Shown: in pieces, positions 1 through 12,374 of the stretch
Numbering within the stretch: the first letter of the stretch is position 1
How the letters are laid out: each line of letters starts with the position of its first letter
NCBI RefSeq assembly: GCF_031755915.1
Contig: NC_083390.1
Location: forward strand, 21,911,501-21,975,500
Reading direction: 5' to 3'
Length of the DNA stretch: 64,000 nt
Origin: Ziziphus jujuba
Lineage: Eukaryota; Streptophyta; Magnoliopsida; Rosales; Rhamnaceae
Program-made: the position numbers and the translations under genes
Notes under the pieces: model-generated
What the model was told of the DNA's origin: nothing
The model's database searches: none
What the model saw: only the letters and a program-made list of their open reading frames with translations

Positions 1-396
1 GTATTTTGTAGAGAATTTGGAGGGGTTTCACACAAGTCTGATGTGTATAGCTATGGAATGCTGGTTTTGTAAATGGTTGGAGGGAGAAAGAATGTGAATG
101 TTGGTGTTGATGATACTAGTGAAATATATTTTCCACACTGGATTTACAAGCGTCTTAAATTAGATGAAGAACTTTGATTGAAGAGAATTATGAACGAAGT
201 CGAAAAAAATGAAGTGAAGAAGATGATAATAGTAGGTTTATGGTGCAAGCAAACTGATCCTTCAAGTAGACCAGCAATGAGTAGAGTCAGAGAAATGTTG
301 GAAGGAAGTTTTGATTCCTTGCAAATGCCACACAAGCCAATCTTCTCTTCTTCAAATTCAAATTTTCCACCTGATTCTTCGAGTATGATTGTATGA
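1..396 (+). pseudogene. A0: 3' end of an A-type LRK10L receptor kinase, broken
   Basis: The segment matches the kinase C-lobe of A2, A3 and A4, from just after the APE motif ([20 protein letters not shown]) to the shared C-terminus ending SSSMIV. The gene enters from the left edge. Two in-frame nonsense codons are visible: TAA at 70-72, where the paralogues read GAA in VLEMVGG, and TGA at 175-177, where they read GGA in DEELGL. Both differ from the paralogues by a single G-to-T change. The last codons and stop (394-396) are otherwise conserved, and the closest relative looks to be A3. As read, a protein would lose the end of the C-lobe, so this is a pseudogene unless the base calls are wrong. 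Confidence 0.85.
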
Positions 397-1880
397 ATGC
401 AAACTTATTAGCCTGTTTTCTGCTACGTGATATGAACTTTTTCATGTTCCTGACTACATGAGAACAATCTGATCTTACAAAGTAATGATGTCAATTGCTG
501 TAGAAGCTAAATTTTGCAATACGGGTCAGAAAAATATGCAAGAAGACTCTGATGTTAGACATCTTTTAACTTTCGGCATAAATTTAATAATTGGTAGAAA
601 GCATGCAAGAGGGGCAAGTTAAATCCCATATTGTTCCCCAGAACAGCATGTGAAACACAGAGAGTTATGTATAACAGAAGCCAATCCCGTATTTTTCTTT
701 CTTTTACAGCTTGATGAGTACCTAAGGATGGACTTGGACATATGATCTTAGGAATGGACTAGCATACATATGAAAATTAACACTTTTGTCAATTTTGTCT
801 CTACTCTGCCTTTTATGCATCCAATTCGGAGGTAAAAAATAAAGAAATAAATCATAATAATTAAAGTATACAAATAATGCTATGGATGTTTGATTTCTTT
901 ATCTAATAGAAAATATGTTGTTGCTTAGTGTTGAAAGTTTTGCCATACATCTTCATTCACAAATGGTAATCAGTTGCGAAGCCCTGTTTGAATCAGCCCG
1001 ACCTTTCTAGATGTGTAGTAGTGTAACCTTTTTTCCCATAAACATGGGCATGGACATATATATAAAATTTAACTCTTGGTCTGATAGTGCGAGGTCTATT
1101 TAAAAATCAAAGACATATTTAATGGTTTCTTATATAGTATTTTATGGATGACTGTTTAGGAAGCTTTAAGAACAGGGGTTAAAGCAGAACAAGCTTAAGA
1201 CTATGTTCTTGAGGAAGATGTCCTGTGATTCTGCTAACAAACTATCGATCGAAGATGCTATTTGCTTTAGAACTACTTGAAGAAGGTTCAGCATTAATGG
1301 TTGTTAAAAGTTTTGTGCCTATTGCTTATATGAAGTTTGATTCACGCATTGCTGTCTAGTCAGAATTAAATTAATATGTTATCATATGTTATTAGCTTAG
1401 ACACTTTGTCCTCGATACGTTGTACATTCTATTGGGATGGAATTAAGTTAATATGTTGTTTATATGTGACAATCCTATTTGTTACTTGAAAACTAAGAAA
1501 TAAATCCTAACAATTGCAATTCATGAATAGCATCATGGATGTGATAATTCATCATCTCACAGCTTTCATTCCAGGTAATCTAGTCTGTCGTGTTCTGTAT
1601 ATATACATGGAGTGTAAAAAAGTACATTTTTAAAAATTGTGCGGGTGTATTTAAATATAAAAAGAGAACTTCTGTATAGACCCAAAAGAATTTGAACGGT
1701 GTACTTGAATCTGGGCCCCATAGGAAAATTGGGGTAATGTTGATTTAGTATGATAATTACTCTATACACTCCATAGGAAAATTTTCTTTTTCCTATTTAT
1801 TATTATTATTATTATTTGTTAGATTATAAGAAACTGTGGATAAAAATAAAAGATAATAAGAAACTGATCAAGAAGCAGGG
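397..1880. other. Duplicated 3' flank of A0
   Basis: No coding sequence. This stretch recurs downstream of A2 (33064-34012), A3 (42431-43900) and A4 (52949-54110), so it belongs to the duplicated unit and probably starts with the 3' UTR. A block at 1154-1360 (starting TTTAGGAAGCTTTAAGAACA) is found six times in the window. Short (ATT)n runs lie near 1798-1815. Confidence 0.7.
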
Positions 1881-1887
1881 ATTAACT

Positions 1888-2019
1888 TTCTAGAAGATTA
1901 ACTTTCTAGAAGCTGAGGAATCTAGAAGTAATGAGTACGTACCATACAATATTACAATGAACTTTCTAGAAGCTGAGAAATCTAGAAGTAATGAGTACGT
2001 ACCATACAATATTACAATG
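1888..2019. promoter_or_regulatory. 60-bp tandem duplication carrying TTCTAGAA palindromes, upstream of B0
   Basis: Two 60-bp copies (1900-1959 and 1960-2019) lie upstream of the B0 ectodomain. TTCTAGAA, which fits the TTCnnGAA core of plant heat-shock elements, is at 1888-1895, 1904-1911 and 1964-1971. Equivalent duplicated blocks precede B3 (about 43970-44085) and B4 (about 54190-54310), and a weaker remnant lies near 38290. A regulatory role is inferred. Confidence 0.45.
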
Positions 2020-2331
2020 CAATAAATTAAGTTTATGAACCAATAATTCTCTAATATTATACATCATGTTTTAATATAAAACTATATAATATATATACAT
2101 GACTAGTTCAGGTAATTCAATTTTCTCGTTTATTAGTCTAAAGGCTGTACGTGTCAAACGTGACAAAATAGATATCAGTTTCGGGGTACCAGTTTCCATA
2201 ACTATTATTTCGTGGAAATATCTGCCACATAAATCAGGTTTGTTACTATAAAGTCTCATTTCTTCAAAATCTCTATTCTTCATAACAACTTTGTACACCC
2301 TTTCACTATTCTGAAACTCTTTCAATGTATC

Positions 2332-4720
2332 CAATCTTGGTCTTCCAGAGTTCAATCTCACCAGCTGCCAAGATGGTTACCCTGTCTTGCATATTATGAA
2401 ATATGAAATTTGCCATTCTGGAGATCAAACAGAATGAACAAATTGGAACAGTTATCTGCAAGGATATGTTGGATGATGGTTGTCCTGATCATAGACTTTT
2501 CAACACCATAATCAATAGCTGTACTTTCGAAAGTGCTTTTTATAATGCAAGCTCACTTATTTATATAACTGCTTTCCTCCCTTTCCAACTGATCAGATGT
2601 CTCCAGACTTGGGCTCTACAAGAAATGGAAAGGCCTATCTGCACCTGCAGGGTTTTTATATGTTGGAATCCAATCAGACCAATCAAATGAACCACTCCTG
2701 CCATAGTAGAACTCAGATCCCAGTTCTTCCCAAATATTATCAAGATCTTCAATCAAAGGCAATGACAGCAAAAGATGTTGTGAAGAAAGGCTTTGATTTG
2801 AGATACAAGTTTGATTCTTATGAAGCTTGTTTGGAGTGCCTGAATTCTTCTGGGCAATGTGGATACAAAGAAACTTCAAAGGAATTTGTATGCTTCCTCA
2901 AACCAAGTACGTATTCATATGCCTTTTCTGTACTCATTAGTTCATAAGTCGAGCATTTACTACCTATTTCATACTTTAGCTATCTGATGCTCTTATACTC
3001 TTCTGAGGTTGTTCTAATGAAATTGTTATGTTGCGGTCTCAGAAAAATGAAACGTTGCTATTAAAGTGACAAACCAACTTAATACTAGTAATTTTTGCGA
3101 TGGGGCTGGATGTATATATATATATATATACATGGGTGTGATATAATAAGAGATTTATGAAGAGAGAATGTGAAGAATACCTATCCATAACTATCAGATA
3201 ATGCAAATTATGCAAGGTTTGATAGCTGTAAATGCTCTTTCATATATGTATGTATGTATGTATGTATACAGTCATGATGTATACAGTCTAGGTCAAGTTA
3301 GGTATATCTGAATCAATGTCCCACAACATATTACGGGATGCTAGTTTGTATCAAGTCCTGAACTTAAAGATCTTACCTAAACCTGATCCTATATACATAT
3401 ATATATAATTTGATACAATGAAGGACTGTGGAGAATTTATGGAGAGGAATAGTTATCGACAGCCGTTAGATTTGCGTAATTTGCATGATTTAACTGTTGT
3501 GATTGGCTATCCTTCTCCATAAGTCCATTATAGTCTCTCATCATATGAAAACTGCTCATATATATACATAATTAATTCAAATCAGATTTTTAATAGATAT
3601 CTAAACTAATGTCAAAACTTTTTTTTTCAACCCTTGTATCATATGAACGATTGAAATTTAAAATAATATTTATTAATTATCAATCCTAACAGGGGTTCAC
3701 TTTTTTTAAATAGAGTTTTTGTATACCACAAAATACAAATTTAATAGATTTTTGATATGAAATCCTAACTTTTGATGTGATCCAAAAGTTAATAAAAGAA
3801 TATATGATATTAAAATTATTAGGTTATCCTAATGTGAGCCTTACTCTATCAATATATATCTTCAATATAATTGTTTCAATTATTACAACCAAGTGGTTTG
3901 TTGATAAAAAACTGTAAATTACATTAATATATAGTTATTCATTTCAGAAAATATTTTTAATAGTTGTGAAAAAATCTTGTAAATCTGTATTGATTCATAT
4001 CTAGACTTTTGGGACATTTGGGTTAACTATTAAGCAAAAAAGAAAAAAAAAAAGAAAAAAAATGTTAAATTACGTAGGTTACACACATAGCATAAAACTT
4101 ATTATTTTCTTTGGTTATAGTTACAGCAACAACATGTGCTGGATTAATTGTACTAGTTGTTTTGCTCTGATGCTTGATTAGAAAATTCTCATCCCATGAG
4201 TACATTTTCTTTTGGAAGAAACCAAATGAAGCTAATCAAAATGTTGAGGCGTTCCTGAGAATGCATGGACCCCTTACCACTAGAAAATATAGCTATTTAG
4301 ATGTTAAGAAAATGACCAACTCCTTCAGCAACAAAATATGCCAAAGGGGTTATGGTTCTATATATGAAGTTGCATAATGGTCAAGTTGTGGCTGTGAAGG
4401 TATTGAACGAATCAAAAGGTAATGGTGAAGAATTCACAATGAGGTTGCAACCATTGGTAGGACTTCCCATGTAAGCATCGTAGCTTTATTGGGTTTCTGT
4501 TTTGAAGTTTCAAAAAGAGCTTTGGTTTACGAGTTCATACCCAATGGATCTCTAGAGAAATTCATTTTTAAAGAAAATCACTGCCAAAATGAGAATGATC
4601 AGTTGGAGTGGGGACATTGTACCAAATTTCACTTGGTATTGTTCAAGGGCTAGAGTACTTACATCGTGGTTGCAATACACGAACTCTGGACTTTGATATT
4701 AAGCCTTATTACATTCTTCT
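2332..4720 (+). pseudogene. B0: B-type LRK10L receptor kinase, decayed and split by a retrotransposon
   Basis: The ectodomain exon runs about 2332-2906 and ends at a splice donor after CFLKP, as in B4. It begins inside GLPEFNL: the signal peptide and first GUB_WAK cysteines seen in B4 are deleted. One base is lost near 2549 (B4 reads NARLTY), shifting the frame. Mini-exon 2 (about 3046-3075) has an in-frame stop and no donor. The kinase exon starts near 4121 with membrane segment and juxtamembrane (IFFWKKPNEANQNVEAFL), but a stop sits in the membrane segment, the glycine loop reads CQRGYG instead of GQGGYG, and a 4-bp loss follows near 4369. The exon stops at 4720, in the catalytic-loop region, where the copia element enters. 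The introns (2907-3045 and about 3076-4120) hold (TA)n and (TATG)n tracts. Confidence 0.85.
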
Positions 4721-5303
4721 TGTAGGATATAACCTGTGTATAGCAAGCAATATATATATTCACAAGTAGCAAACAACCCATAACCAGTCTACAAACAAGC
4801 AAATATATATGCAATAGATGATTTTAGAACAAACCTAATAAAAAATCTAGAGAGAGAAAGACAAGCACATAAATATAAGAGGAGAGAGAGAGATAAAAAC
4901 ACACAAAAATTTTACGTGGTTCGACCAAGATGATCTACGTCCACGGGCAAGCAAGGAGATGATGATTTTCATTAACTTGAAGAGATTATAAGCTTAAACA
5001 CCAAGAGCATGGCACCATTGATGGGGATTTTGAAGAACCCTTTGTTTCTCTCTCTAAAACCATATAAAAACCTTTTTCTTACTGTTTGGCACGAAGTCCT
5101 AGGCTTACATATCATTAAAGAGGGGTAACACAATAATTTCACCCATCAAATACAAGAAAAAGTCCCTAGCCGGGTCTGCTGCATTTTTTTTTTTTCCTTG
5201 CTTCCTTCCTCTTCACTTCATCACCACATCATCCCATCAACTCCTCATGATCACATTTACTTCCAAGCTTCTTAAACAAGAATTTAGAATCACAAAAATA
5301 ACA
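4721..5303 (-). repeat. Copia 3' LTR (left copy)
   Basis: Direct repeat of 10112-10708, slightly shorter through small indels. A purine-rich stretch on the minus strand (complement of 5304-5317) immediately precedes it in element orientation and is the likely polypurine tract. Confidence 0.9.
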
Positions 5304-5379
5304 TTTCTTCACCTTGACTCTAAATTCATAAATTCTTCAAATCACTTCCCATCACTCCTTGCTTGCACACAAATCCTCA

Positions 5380-8300
5380 TCACTTGGTTTGCACATTGCT
5401 TAGATTCATACAGAGCCTAAGCTTCTCCGTTGGCACTACCTTGGTCAACATATCTGCCGGATTCTTTTCACCCATAATCTTCACCAAATCCACTTCACAT
5501 TTGTCGATCAATTCTTGAATAAAGTGGTACTTCTTAACATGTTTTGTACGGTCCGAGAAAGCTTGATTTTTTACCAAGAAGATTGCACTTTGGTTGTCAC
5601 AATGCACAATGACTTGGTTTTGGGGAACACAAAGCTTATTCACCAACCATTTTAACCATAATGCCTCTCTTGTTACTTTCGTGGCTACCATATATTCGGC
5701 TTCGGTACTTAAGAGTGCAATCACCGGTTGTAACGATGCTATCCAACTAATTGTATTACCCCAAGCTGAAAATATATAACCCATCAAGAACTTTCTCTTG
5801 TCCCGATCATCACCAAGGTTTGCATCACAATATCCGACAACACAATCACCATTACCATTGTTTTCTTTCTGATACAATAAGCCAACATCCATTGATCCTT
5901 TCAAATATCTTAGGATCCATTGCAAAACCTCCCAATGTGGTTTGCTTGGATTACTCATAAATCTACTCACCATACTAACCACATGAGTGATGTCTGGTCT
6001 AGTACACACCATTAAATACATGATGCAACTTATGGCACTTGCATATTGTAACAGCCCAGTTCACTCGCATGAGATATTGTCCGCTTTGGGCCCAACCCGC
6101 AAGGTTTTGTCAAAATGTGTCTCAGTGGTTAGGGGTCCCACCCTTTCACCTGCCAGTCCCATTGGCCCAGGCATTCTAGACCCAACCATGATATTGTCTG
6201 CTTTGGAAGTAAGGTGGTGAGCCCAAACCTTCCCCTCACGGTTTTCTACGCTTCTCAAGGGAAAGGTATCCACACCCTCTTAGAAGGCATGCTTCGTTCC
6301 CCTTTCCAACTGATGTGAGATCTCAAAATCCACCCCCCTTGGGGTCCAGCATCCTCGCTGGCACATCGATCCGGGTCTGGCTCTGATACTAACTGTAACA
6401 GCCCAGTCCACCCGCATGAGATATTGTCCGCTTTGGGCCCAGCTAGCACGGTTTTGTCAAAACGCATCTCAGTGATTAGGGGTCCCATCCCTTCATCTGC
6501 CAGTCCCACTGGCCCGGGCCTCCCAGACCCAACCAAGATATTGTCTGCCTTGGAAGTAAGGTGGTGAGCCCAAACCTTCCCCTCACGATTTTCTACACAT
6601 CTCAAAGGAAAGGTATCCACACCCTCTTATAAGGCATGCTTCGTTCTCCTTTCCAATCGATGTAGGATCTCACACATATGGCATCTTAACCATGCTCTCC
6701 CTCTCTTGTTCACTTTCTGGGAATTGCTTGGATGACAGTTTGAAGTGGGGTGCTAAAGGCGTGATCACGAGATTTGCACTGCCCATGTTGAACCTCTCTA
6801 AGACCTCAATATAGTTTCTTTGAGAGACAAATATCTCTTGATTCTCCTTATCCCGAAATGTATCGATCCCCAAAATTTTCTTGGCTTCTCCAAGATCTTT
6901 CATCTTAAGCTTAGAACTCATCAACTTCTTCAAATTATCAATCTCATCCATATGTTTGCATGCTATCAACAATCATCAACATACAACAATAGATAAATGA
7001 ACTCCCCATTCGACAACTCTTTGTAATACACACAAAGATTAAACATGCTCCTCTTGAAGCCAATACCAAGCATAAACTTGTCAAATTCTTATATCATTGC
7101 CTAGGAGATTATCTCAAGCCATAAAGGGATTTTTGAAACAAGCATACCTTGGCACCCCTTGCATATCCTTCGGGTTGGGTCATGTAAATCTCTTCCTTGA
7201 GGTCTCCATGCAAGAATGCCATCTTTATGTCCAATTGATGCAATTTAAGACCCTTGTGAACAACAAGTGATAACAAGATCCGAATAAGGAGTGTGTCTCA
7301 CCACTGGAGAGAATATTTCATTGAAACCACTCCCTCCTTTTGAGTATAACCCTTGGCAACCAATCGAGCCTTGAATCTTGATGCTTCCACTTCGGGTACA
7401 CCTTTCTTTTTTTTAAACATCCATTTGCAACCTACAACTGTTCCACCTTTAGGCTTATTTACTAACTTCCAAGTTTGATTCCTATGTAAGGAATCCATCT
7501 CCTCATCCATGGCCGCCTTCCACTTTATCGAATCTTTTAAAGCTAAAGCTTCCTCAAAAGTGTTAGGCTTCGAGTCCATTTCTTCCTCAACTTCAAGAGC
7601 ATATACGATACAATCCACAAAGCCATATCTCACCGATGTGGATTGTCTCCATTCTTTATCACGAGCCAAATTGTAATCATGGAGGTTATCAACATCAACC
7701 ACCTCCTCATCGGTACGATCAACTACCTCATCAACTTATTCTTGAGTCATTTGTGTATCACGGTGCTCTTCATGAGTCACTTTCTTTCTTGAATTATCCT
7801 CAATCCAAAATCGAATGTCTCCTTGTCAACTTCACCTCCACTAGAAGATTCTCCATCCTTCTCCAAGCCAAGCATCTCACTTTCCTTAAACACCACATCT
7901 CTATAATTACACACTTCTTTGTATCCGAATTCCAAAGTCTATAGCCTTTGACACCTTCCAGGTAGCCCAAGAAAATGCATTTCATAGATCTTTGATATAA
8001 CTTGCCTTCATTTACATGAACATACGAAGTGCAACCAAAGACTTTGAGATTACTTAAATCCGGTGCATGCTTGGGCCACTTCTCCATTGGAGTCTTGAAC
8101 TCAATAGCACTCGACGGGCACCGATTGATCAAGTACACTGTGGTATTCATCGCCTCCACCCAAAACTTTGTAGATAGTTTAGCATTGGAAAGCATACTTC
8201 TTAGTCTTTCCAAAATGGTCCTATTCATATGTTCAGCAAGACCATTTTGTTAAGGAGTCATCTGCATGGTCTTGTGTCTCATAATTCCATGCTCATTGTA

Positions 8301-9980
8301 ATAGGAATTGAACTCCTTATTGCAATACTCGAGCCCGTTATCCGTTCGAAGCATTTTCATCTTCTTTTTGGTTTGTTTCTCAACCATAACCTTCCATTCC
8401 TTGAACTTAATGAAAGCCTCATCCTTGGTTTTCAACATGTAAACCCATACTCTCCTTGATAATCATCAATGAGGCTCATGAAGTACCTATAACCACCCAT
8501 TGAATTCGTTCTTGAAGGGCCCCATATATCGGAATGAATGTAATCCAAGATCCCCTTAGTTTGATGCACCGTGATGTTGAACTTCACCCTAGCTTACTTG
8601 CCATAGATACAATGCTCACAAAAGTCAAGTTTCTCTGCCTTGTGCCCACACAAAAGCCCTTGTTCACTAAGCTCGATTAGCCTTTTCTCACTAATATGGC
8701 CTAGCCTTCTATGCTAAAGTGTGGTGTCGCTCATTTTCTCATTCACCAAGACCAAAACTTCACCTTGAATCACACTTCCATCTAGCACATACAAGCCATT
8801 CTTTTTAGAAGCCTTCATTGCTATCATTGAACCCTTCAAGACCTTCAAAGTGTCTTTCTCGGCCTTGTAACTATATCCATGCTCATCCAATGTACCAAGA
8901 GAAATCAAATTTCTTTTCAACCTGGGAATATACTGTACATCTGATAAAGTTCTCATAACTCCATCGTGAAACTTCAACTTTATCGTGCCAATGCCCTCAA
9001 CATTGCAAACCCCATTGTTCCCCATGAGAACATGTCCTCCCTCTAGTTCCTCAAATGTATCAAAATAACTCCTCACCAGACTCATGTGGAAAGTACAACA
9101 TGAGTCAAGAATCCACTCGACACCATTGTCTCGATCGGTTATAAGCAATACTTCGAAGCTTTCATAACCTTCTAAGGCAACACTTGCATCTTCATTGGAT
9201 TGCTTCTCCTTCCCTTTTCCAAGCCTCTTTGTAAAATCCTTCTTGAAATGACCCAATTGATTACAATGGAAACATTTTATTTTGTCCTTTGATTTTGATC
9301 TACCCCGACTTTTACCTCGCCAATTTCTACCACTAGGGCAATCCGAAGTTCTATCTCTCACCGTGATCCCCAACCCATCATTACCCTTGCCAATCAAGCT
9401 CTTCTCCGCATCCTTAGCAACTATCGTCCTTATAACTTCCTTCACATCCAAGGTTTGTCTTCCATACTTGAGAGTATCCATAAAGTGCTCATTTCCTCGA
9501 GGCAAAGAATTAAGCAAAATCACCGCTTGGTCCTCACCTTCAATTGAGTTTTGCATACTCTCCATATCTTGAATCAACTTAGTGAAGTCATCAAGATTAT
9601 CACTCAAAGACCTTCCCTTTTTAATTTTGAAGCCGTATAACCGTTGTTTTAAATTGATGCAGTTTGGTACCGATATAGCCATGTACTTTTATTCCAAAAC
9701 TCTCCAAACATCTGCCGCTGTTGTTTCCTTTGATATCTCTCTCAACACTTTGTCTCCAAGACCAATAATTATTGAATTATATGCCTTTTTCAATAATTCC
9801 CACATCTCTTTAACATCCATTGTTTCCGGTAAGTATTCCTCACCTTCTAAAGCCACATCTAACCTTTCTTGACTAACACCGCCTTCATTTTCATCTTCTA
9901 AAGGCCAAAATCGTTTGAGCCTATGAATTTCTCCACCTCAAACTTAGTGGACAAGGTCAAGTTTGCTTGGGTACACTATA
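5380..9980 (-). pseudogene. Copia gag-pol polyprotein, decayed
   Basis: Read on the minus strand. Gag lies at about 9980-9200 and contains two nonsense codons (after NDFGL near 9900 and before KYMAIS near 9690). Its zinc knuckle, CFHCNQLGHFKKDF at about 9235-9275, has Phe in place of the last Cys. The protease motif reads DSCCTFHM instead of DSGCTFHM near 9100. Integrase follows at about 8700-7800 with the LRTDNGLEY motif, and shows stops. RT is at about 7702-6690, with the YVDD box near 6970 followed by a stop. RNase H is at 6021-5380 and retains STEAEYMVA. The TRIM splits RT from RNase H. The element cannot encode an active polyprotein. The family is TNT1-94-like copia. Confidence 0.88.
6047..6674 (-). 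mobile_element. Nested TRIM (miniature LTR retrotransposon)
   Basis: Two LTRs of about 280 bp (6047-6326 and 6394-6674), each starting TGTAACAGCCCA in + orientation, flank only about 67 bp of internal sequence. The minus-strand primer site TCAGAGCC lies next to the right LTR (6378-6393), and a purine-rich tract lies next to the left one. The target duplication CATAT is at 6042-6046 and 6675-6679. The LTR contains the motif ATATTGTCCGCTTTGG twice-over, typical of widespread plant TRIMs (Katydid-like; the name is from memory). There is no coding capacity. Confidence 0.9.
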
Positions 9981-10096
9981 ATCAACCTAGCTTCAACCAA
10001 GAGAACCTCCAATTCCACTACAAGAAGCTAACAACAACAAGCTACACAAAAACCCTAAATCTCCTAACTCCAATCCCTAGATTTTCACCAACCTTG

Positions 10097-10108
10097 GCTC
10101 TGATACCA
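10097..10108 (-). other. Copia primer-binding site
   Basis: The complement reads TGGTATCAGAGC, matching the 3' end of initiator tRNA-Met. It lies three bases inside the right LTR, which fixes the element's orientation as minus. Confidence 0.9.
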
Positions 10109-10111
10109 ATT

Positions 10112-10708
10112 TGTAGGGATATAACCTGTGTATAGCAAGCAATATATATATCCACAAGCAGCAAACAACCCACAACCAGTCCACAAACAAGCAAATATAG
10201 ATACAATAGATGATTTTAGAACAAACCCAATGAAAAATTTAGAGAGAGAAAGACAAGCACATAAATATAAAAGGAGAGAAAAACACACAAAAGTTTTATG
10301 TGGTTTGACCAAGATGATCTATGTCCACGGGCAAGTAAGGAGATGACGATTTTCATTAACTTAAAGAGATCACAAGCTTAATCACCAAGAGCGTGGCACC
10401 ATTGATAGGGATTTTGAAGAACCCTCTACGTCTCTCTCTAAAACGAGATAAAAACCCTTTTCTTACTGTTTGGCACGAAGTCCTAGTCTTGCATATCATT
10501 AAAGAGGGGTAAAATAGTAATTTCACTCATCAAATACAAGAAAAAGTCCCTTACCGGGTTTGCTGCCTTTTTTGTTTGTTTGTTTTTTTTTTTTTTTTCA
10601 CTGCTGCCTTCCTCTTCACTTCATCACCAAACATCATCCCATTAACTCCTCATGACCACAATTACTTCCAAGCTTCTTAAACAAGAATTTAGAGTCACAA
10701 AAATAACA
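10112..10708 (-). repeat. Copia 5' LTR (right copy)
   Basis: Direct repeat partner of 4721-5303. It ends AACA and is followed directly by the target duplication CTTCT. Confidence 0.9.
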
Positions 10709-10713
10709 CTTCT

Positions 10714-11290
10714 TGACCAGAACTTCTCACCAATGGCTTCAAAATGATGAGGCCTTCCTAAAAATGCAAGGATCCCTTCCTGTTAGATGATATAGCTATT
10801 TAGATGTTGAGAAAATGACCAACTGCTTTGTTAACAAAATATATCAAGGATGCTATGGTTGTATATACAAAGAAAAGCTGTGTAACATTCAAGTTGCGGC
10901 TATGAAGGTATCTAACAATTCAAAAGGTAACGAAGAAGAATTTATCAACGAGGTTGCAACTATTAGTAGGACTTCCCATGTAAACATTGTTGCCCTGTTG
11001 GGGTTTTGTTTTGAAGGTTGGGGTAGAGCTCTAATTTATGAGTTCATATCCATTGGATCTATAGAGAATTTCAATAATTACAAACTAAGTAGACAATGCA
11101 AAAGTGAGGAAAATGGTAACAATGAAGTTATGGTGTATAGAGACAAACTCTTCAAATCGGCCAACAATGAGTAAAGGCATAAAAATGTTGGAAGGAAGTC
11201 TTAATTCTTTACAAGTTCCACCCATGCCATTGCTGCCTTCTCCTTCAAGATCCCCAGTAGATGACTACATCTAATGGCGCTAGTACATCA
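10714..11290 (+). pseudogene. B0': B-type kinase scrap, N-lobe joined to C-terminal tail
   Basis: Immediately after the catalytic-loop fragment left by the copia insertion, the sequence restarts at the beginning of another B-type kinase exon. It has the juxtamembrane stretch (stops inside), LDVEKMTNCF, a glycine-loop region eroded to IYQGCYGCIY, and [26 protein letters not shown]. Near 11065-11090 it jumps to the tail of the C-lobe (QCKSEENGNN..., then PTMSK-like sequence and the C-terminal Pro/Ser tail). The catalytic loop, DFG and APE segments are missing. The same two junctions occur in B3' (46890-47440), so they predate the segmental duplication. Confidence 0.85.
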
Positions 11291-12338
11291 CCAAGATTAG
11301 ATTGGAGTTGTACATAGTTTTCAATGCATATTTGTCTTTTTGTATCTCTTATTTGTTTAATAAGTGCAGGGGGGATTAACTTGTCAAATCTAATCAATAA
11401 TGACAAAATTTTCTTTACCCGTATTTTGTCAGTATTTCTCCTCCCTTCGCCAATGACAACATTTTTGAAAACTATCGAAGGAAATGGCCACTGGAATAAT
11501 TAAAAATAATACGGTTAAAATCCAGTGCACTGTTCCAAAGCAGGGTTTTATTCTTACACATCTACTGCACTATATAATGTAGGTATAGAAGTGTGAATAT
11601 ATTGTGATTACTATCAGTGATAGAAGATGAATCATCATAAATTTCTTGATTAATTTGAGGCTGTGAGGCAGCATTCGCTGTAGCTTTCATCTTATCAATG
11701 ATCTCAAGTTTACACTGGCCATGTTCCATATCTTAGTGAAATGCCTGTAGGGTTTATCCGTGTTGCCCAAAAGTATGTGAATAGCAGATTGTCCTGCTAA
11801 GCAAATTTTATTTTCAACGAACTTGGACAACATATGAATTTACAAGTTAGAAACCAGGGAATGTTCCTTGAAATCAAGTCTCCATATGTCCACTAGTGAA
11901 GAACCAAGTATTAAACCGGTTAAGGGGAAAGGTATTTTGCATTTGGACAGCCTACAAGTCAATACTCGTCGAAATGTGTTATTGCTGCAAAGCATTGAAA
12001 GTTCCGCCATAAATCTTCATTCACAGTGGTAAAAGCATAGAGATGAGATTAACTTTTTGTCTGATGGCCTGAGTCTCTAAAAAAACTTAGTTGTTTCTTA
12101 TTGCATTTGATGGATCACTGTTCAGGAAGCTTTAAGAACAGGGGCAAAAGCAGAGCAAGCTTAGGACTTTGTTCTTGAGGAAGATATCCTATGTAAGCTT
12201 GAAAGCCTGTGGGTGTTGGAATTGTGGAAAAACTTTACGAAGAAGGCTTAGCAATGCTTGCTGAAAGCCTGAAAGGTTTGTTTAGTTGAAGTTAGATTCT
12301 TGCATTGCTGTGCAGTGAAGATCCATGTATTTCATGTA

Positions 12339-12374
<36 letters not shown>

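Larger units (their letters stand above)
4721..10708 (-). mobile_element. Full-length Ty1/copia retrotransposon inserted in B0
   Basis: Two direct LTRs (4721-5303 and 10112-10708) start TGTAGG and end AACA in + orientation. The 5-bp target duplication CTTCT flanks the element at 4716-4720 and 10709-10713. The minus-strand order gag, protease, integrase, RT, RNase H makes the right LTR the 5' LTR. The interrupted B-gene sequence appears uninterrupted at 46838-46897, which serves as the empty site. The LTRs differ at several positions per 75 bases in the part I compared, so the insertion is old. A TRIM element is nested inside at 6047-6674. Confidence 0.93.

Noticed and set aside
6061..6620. 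Two similar minus-strand ORFs (MDTFPLR...)
   Set aside because: They are the two LTRs of the TRIM element read in frame, not a gene family.
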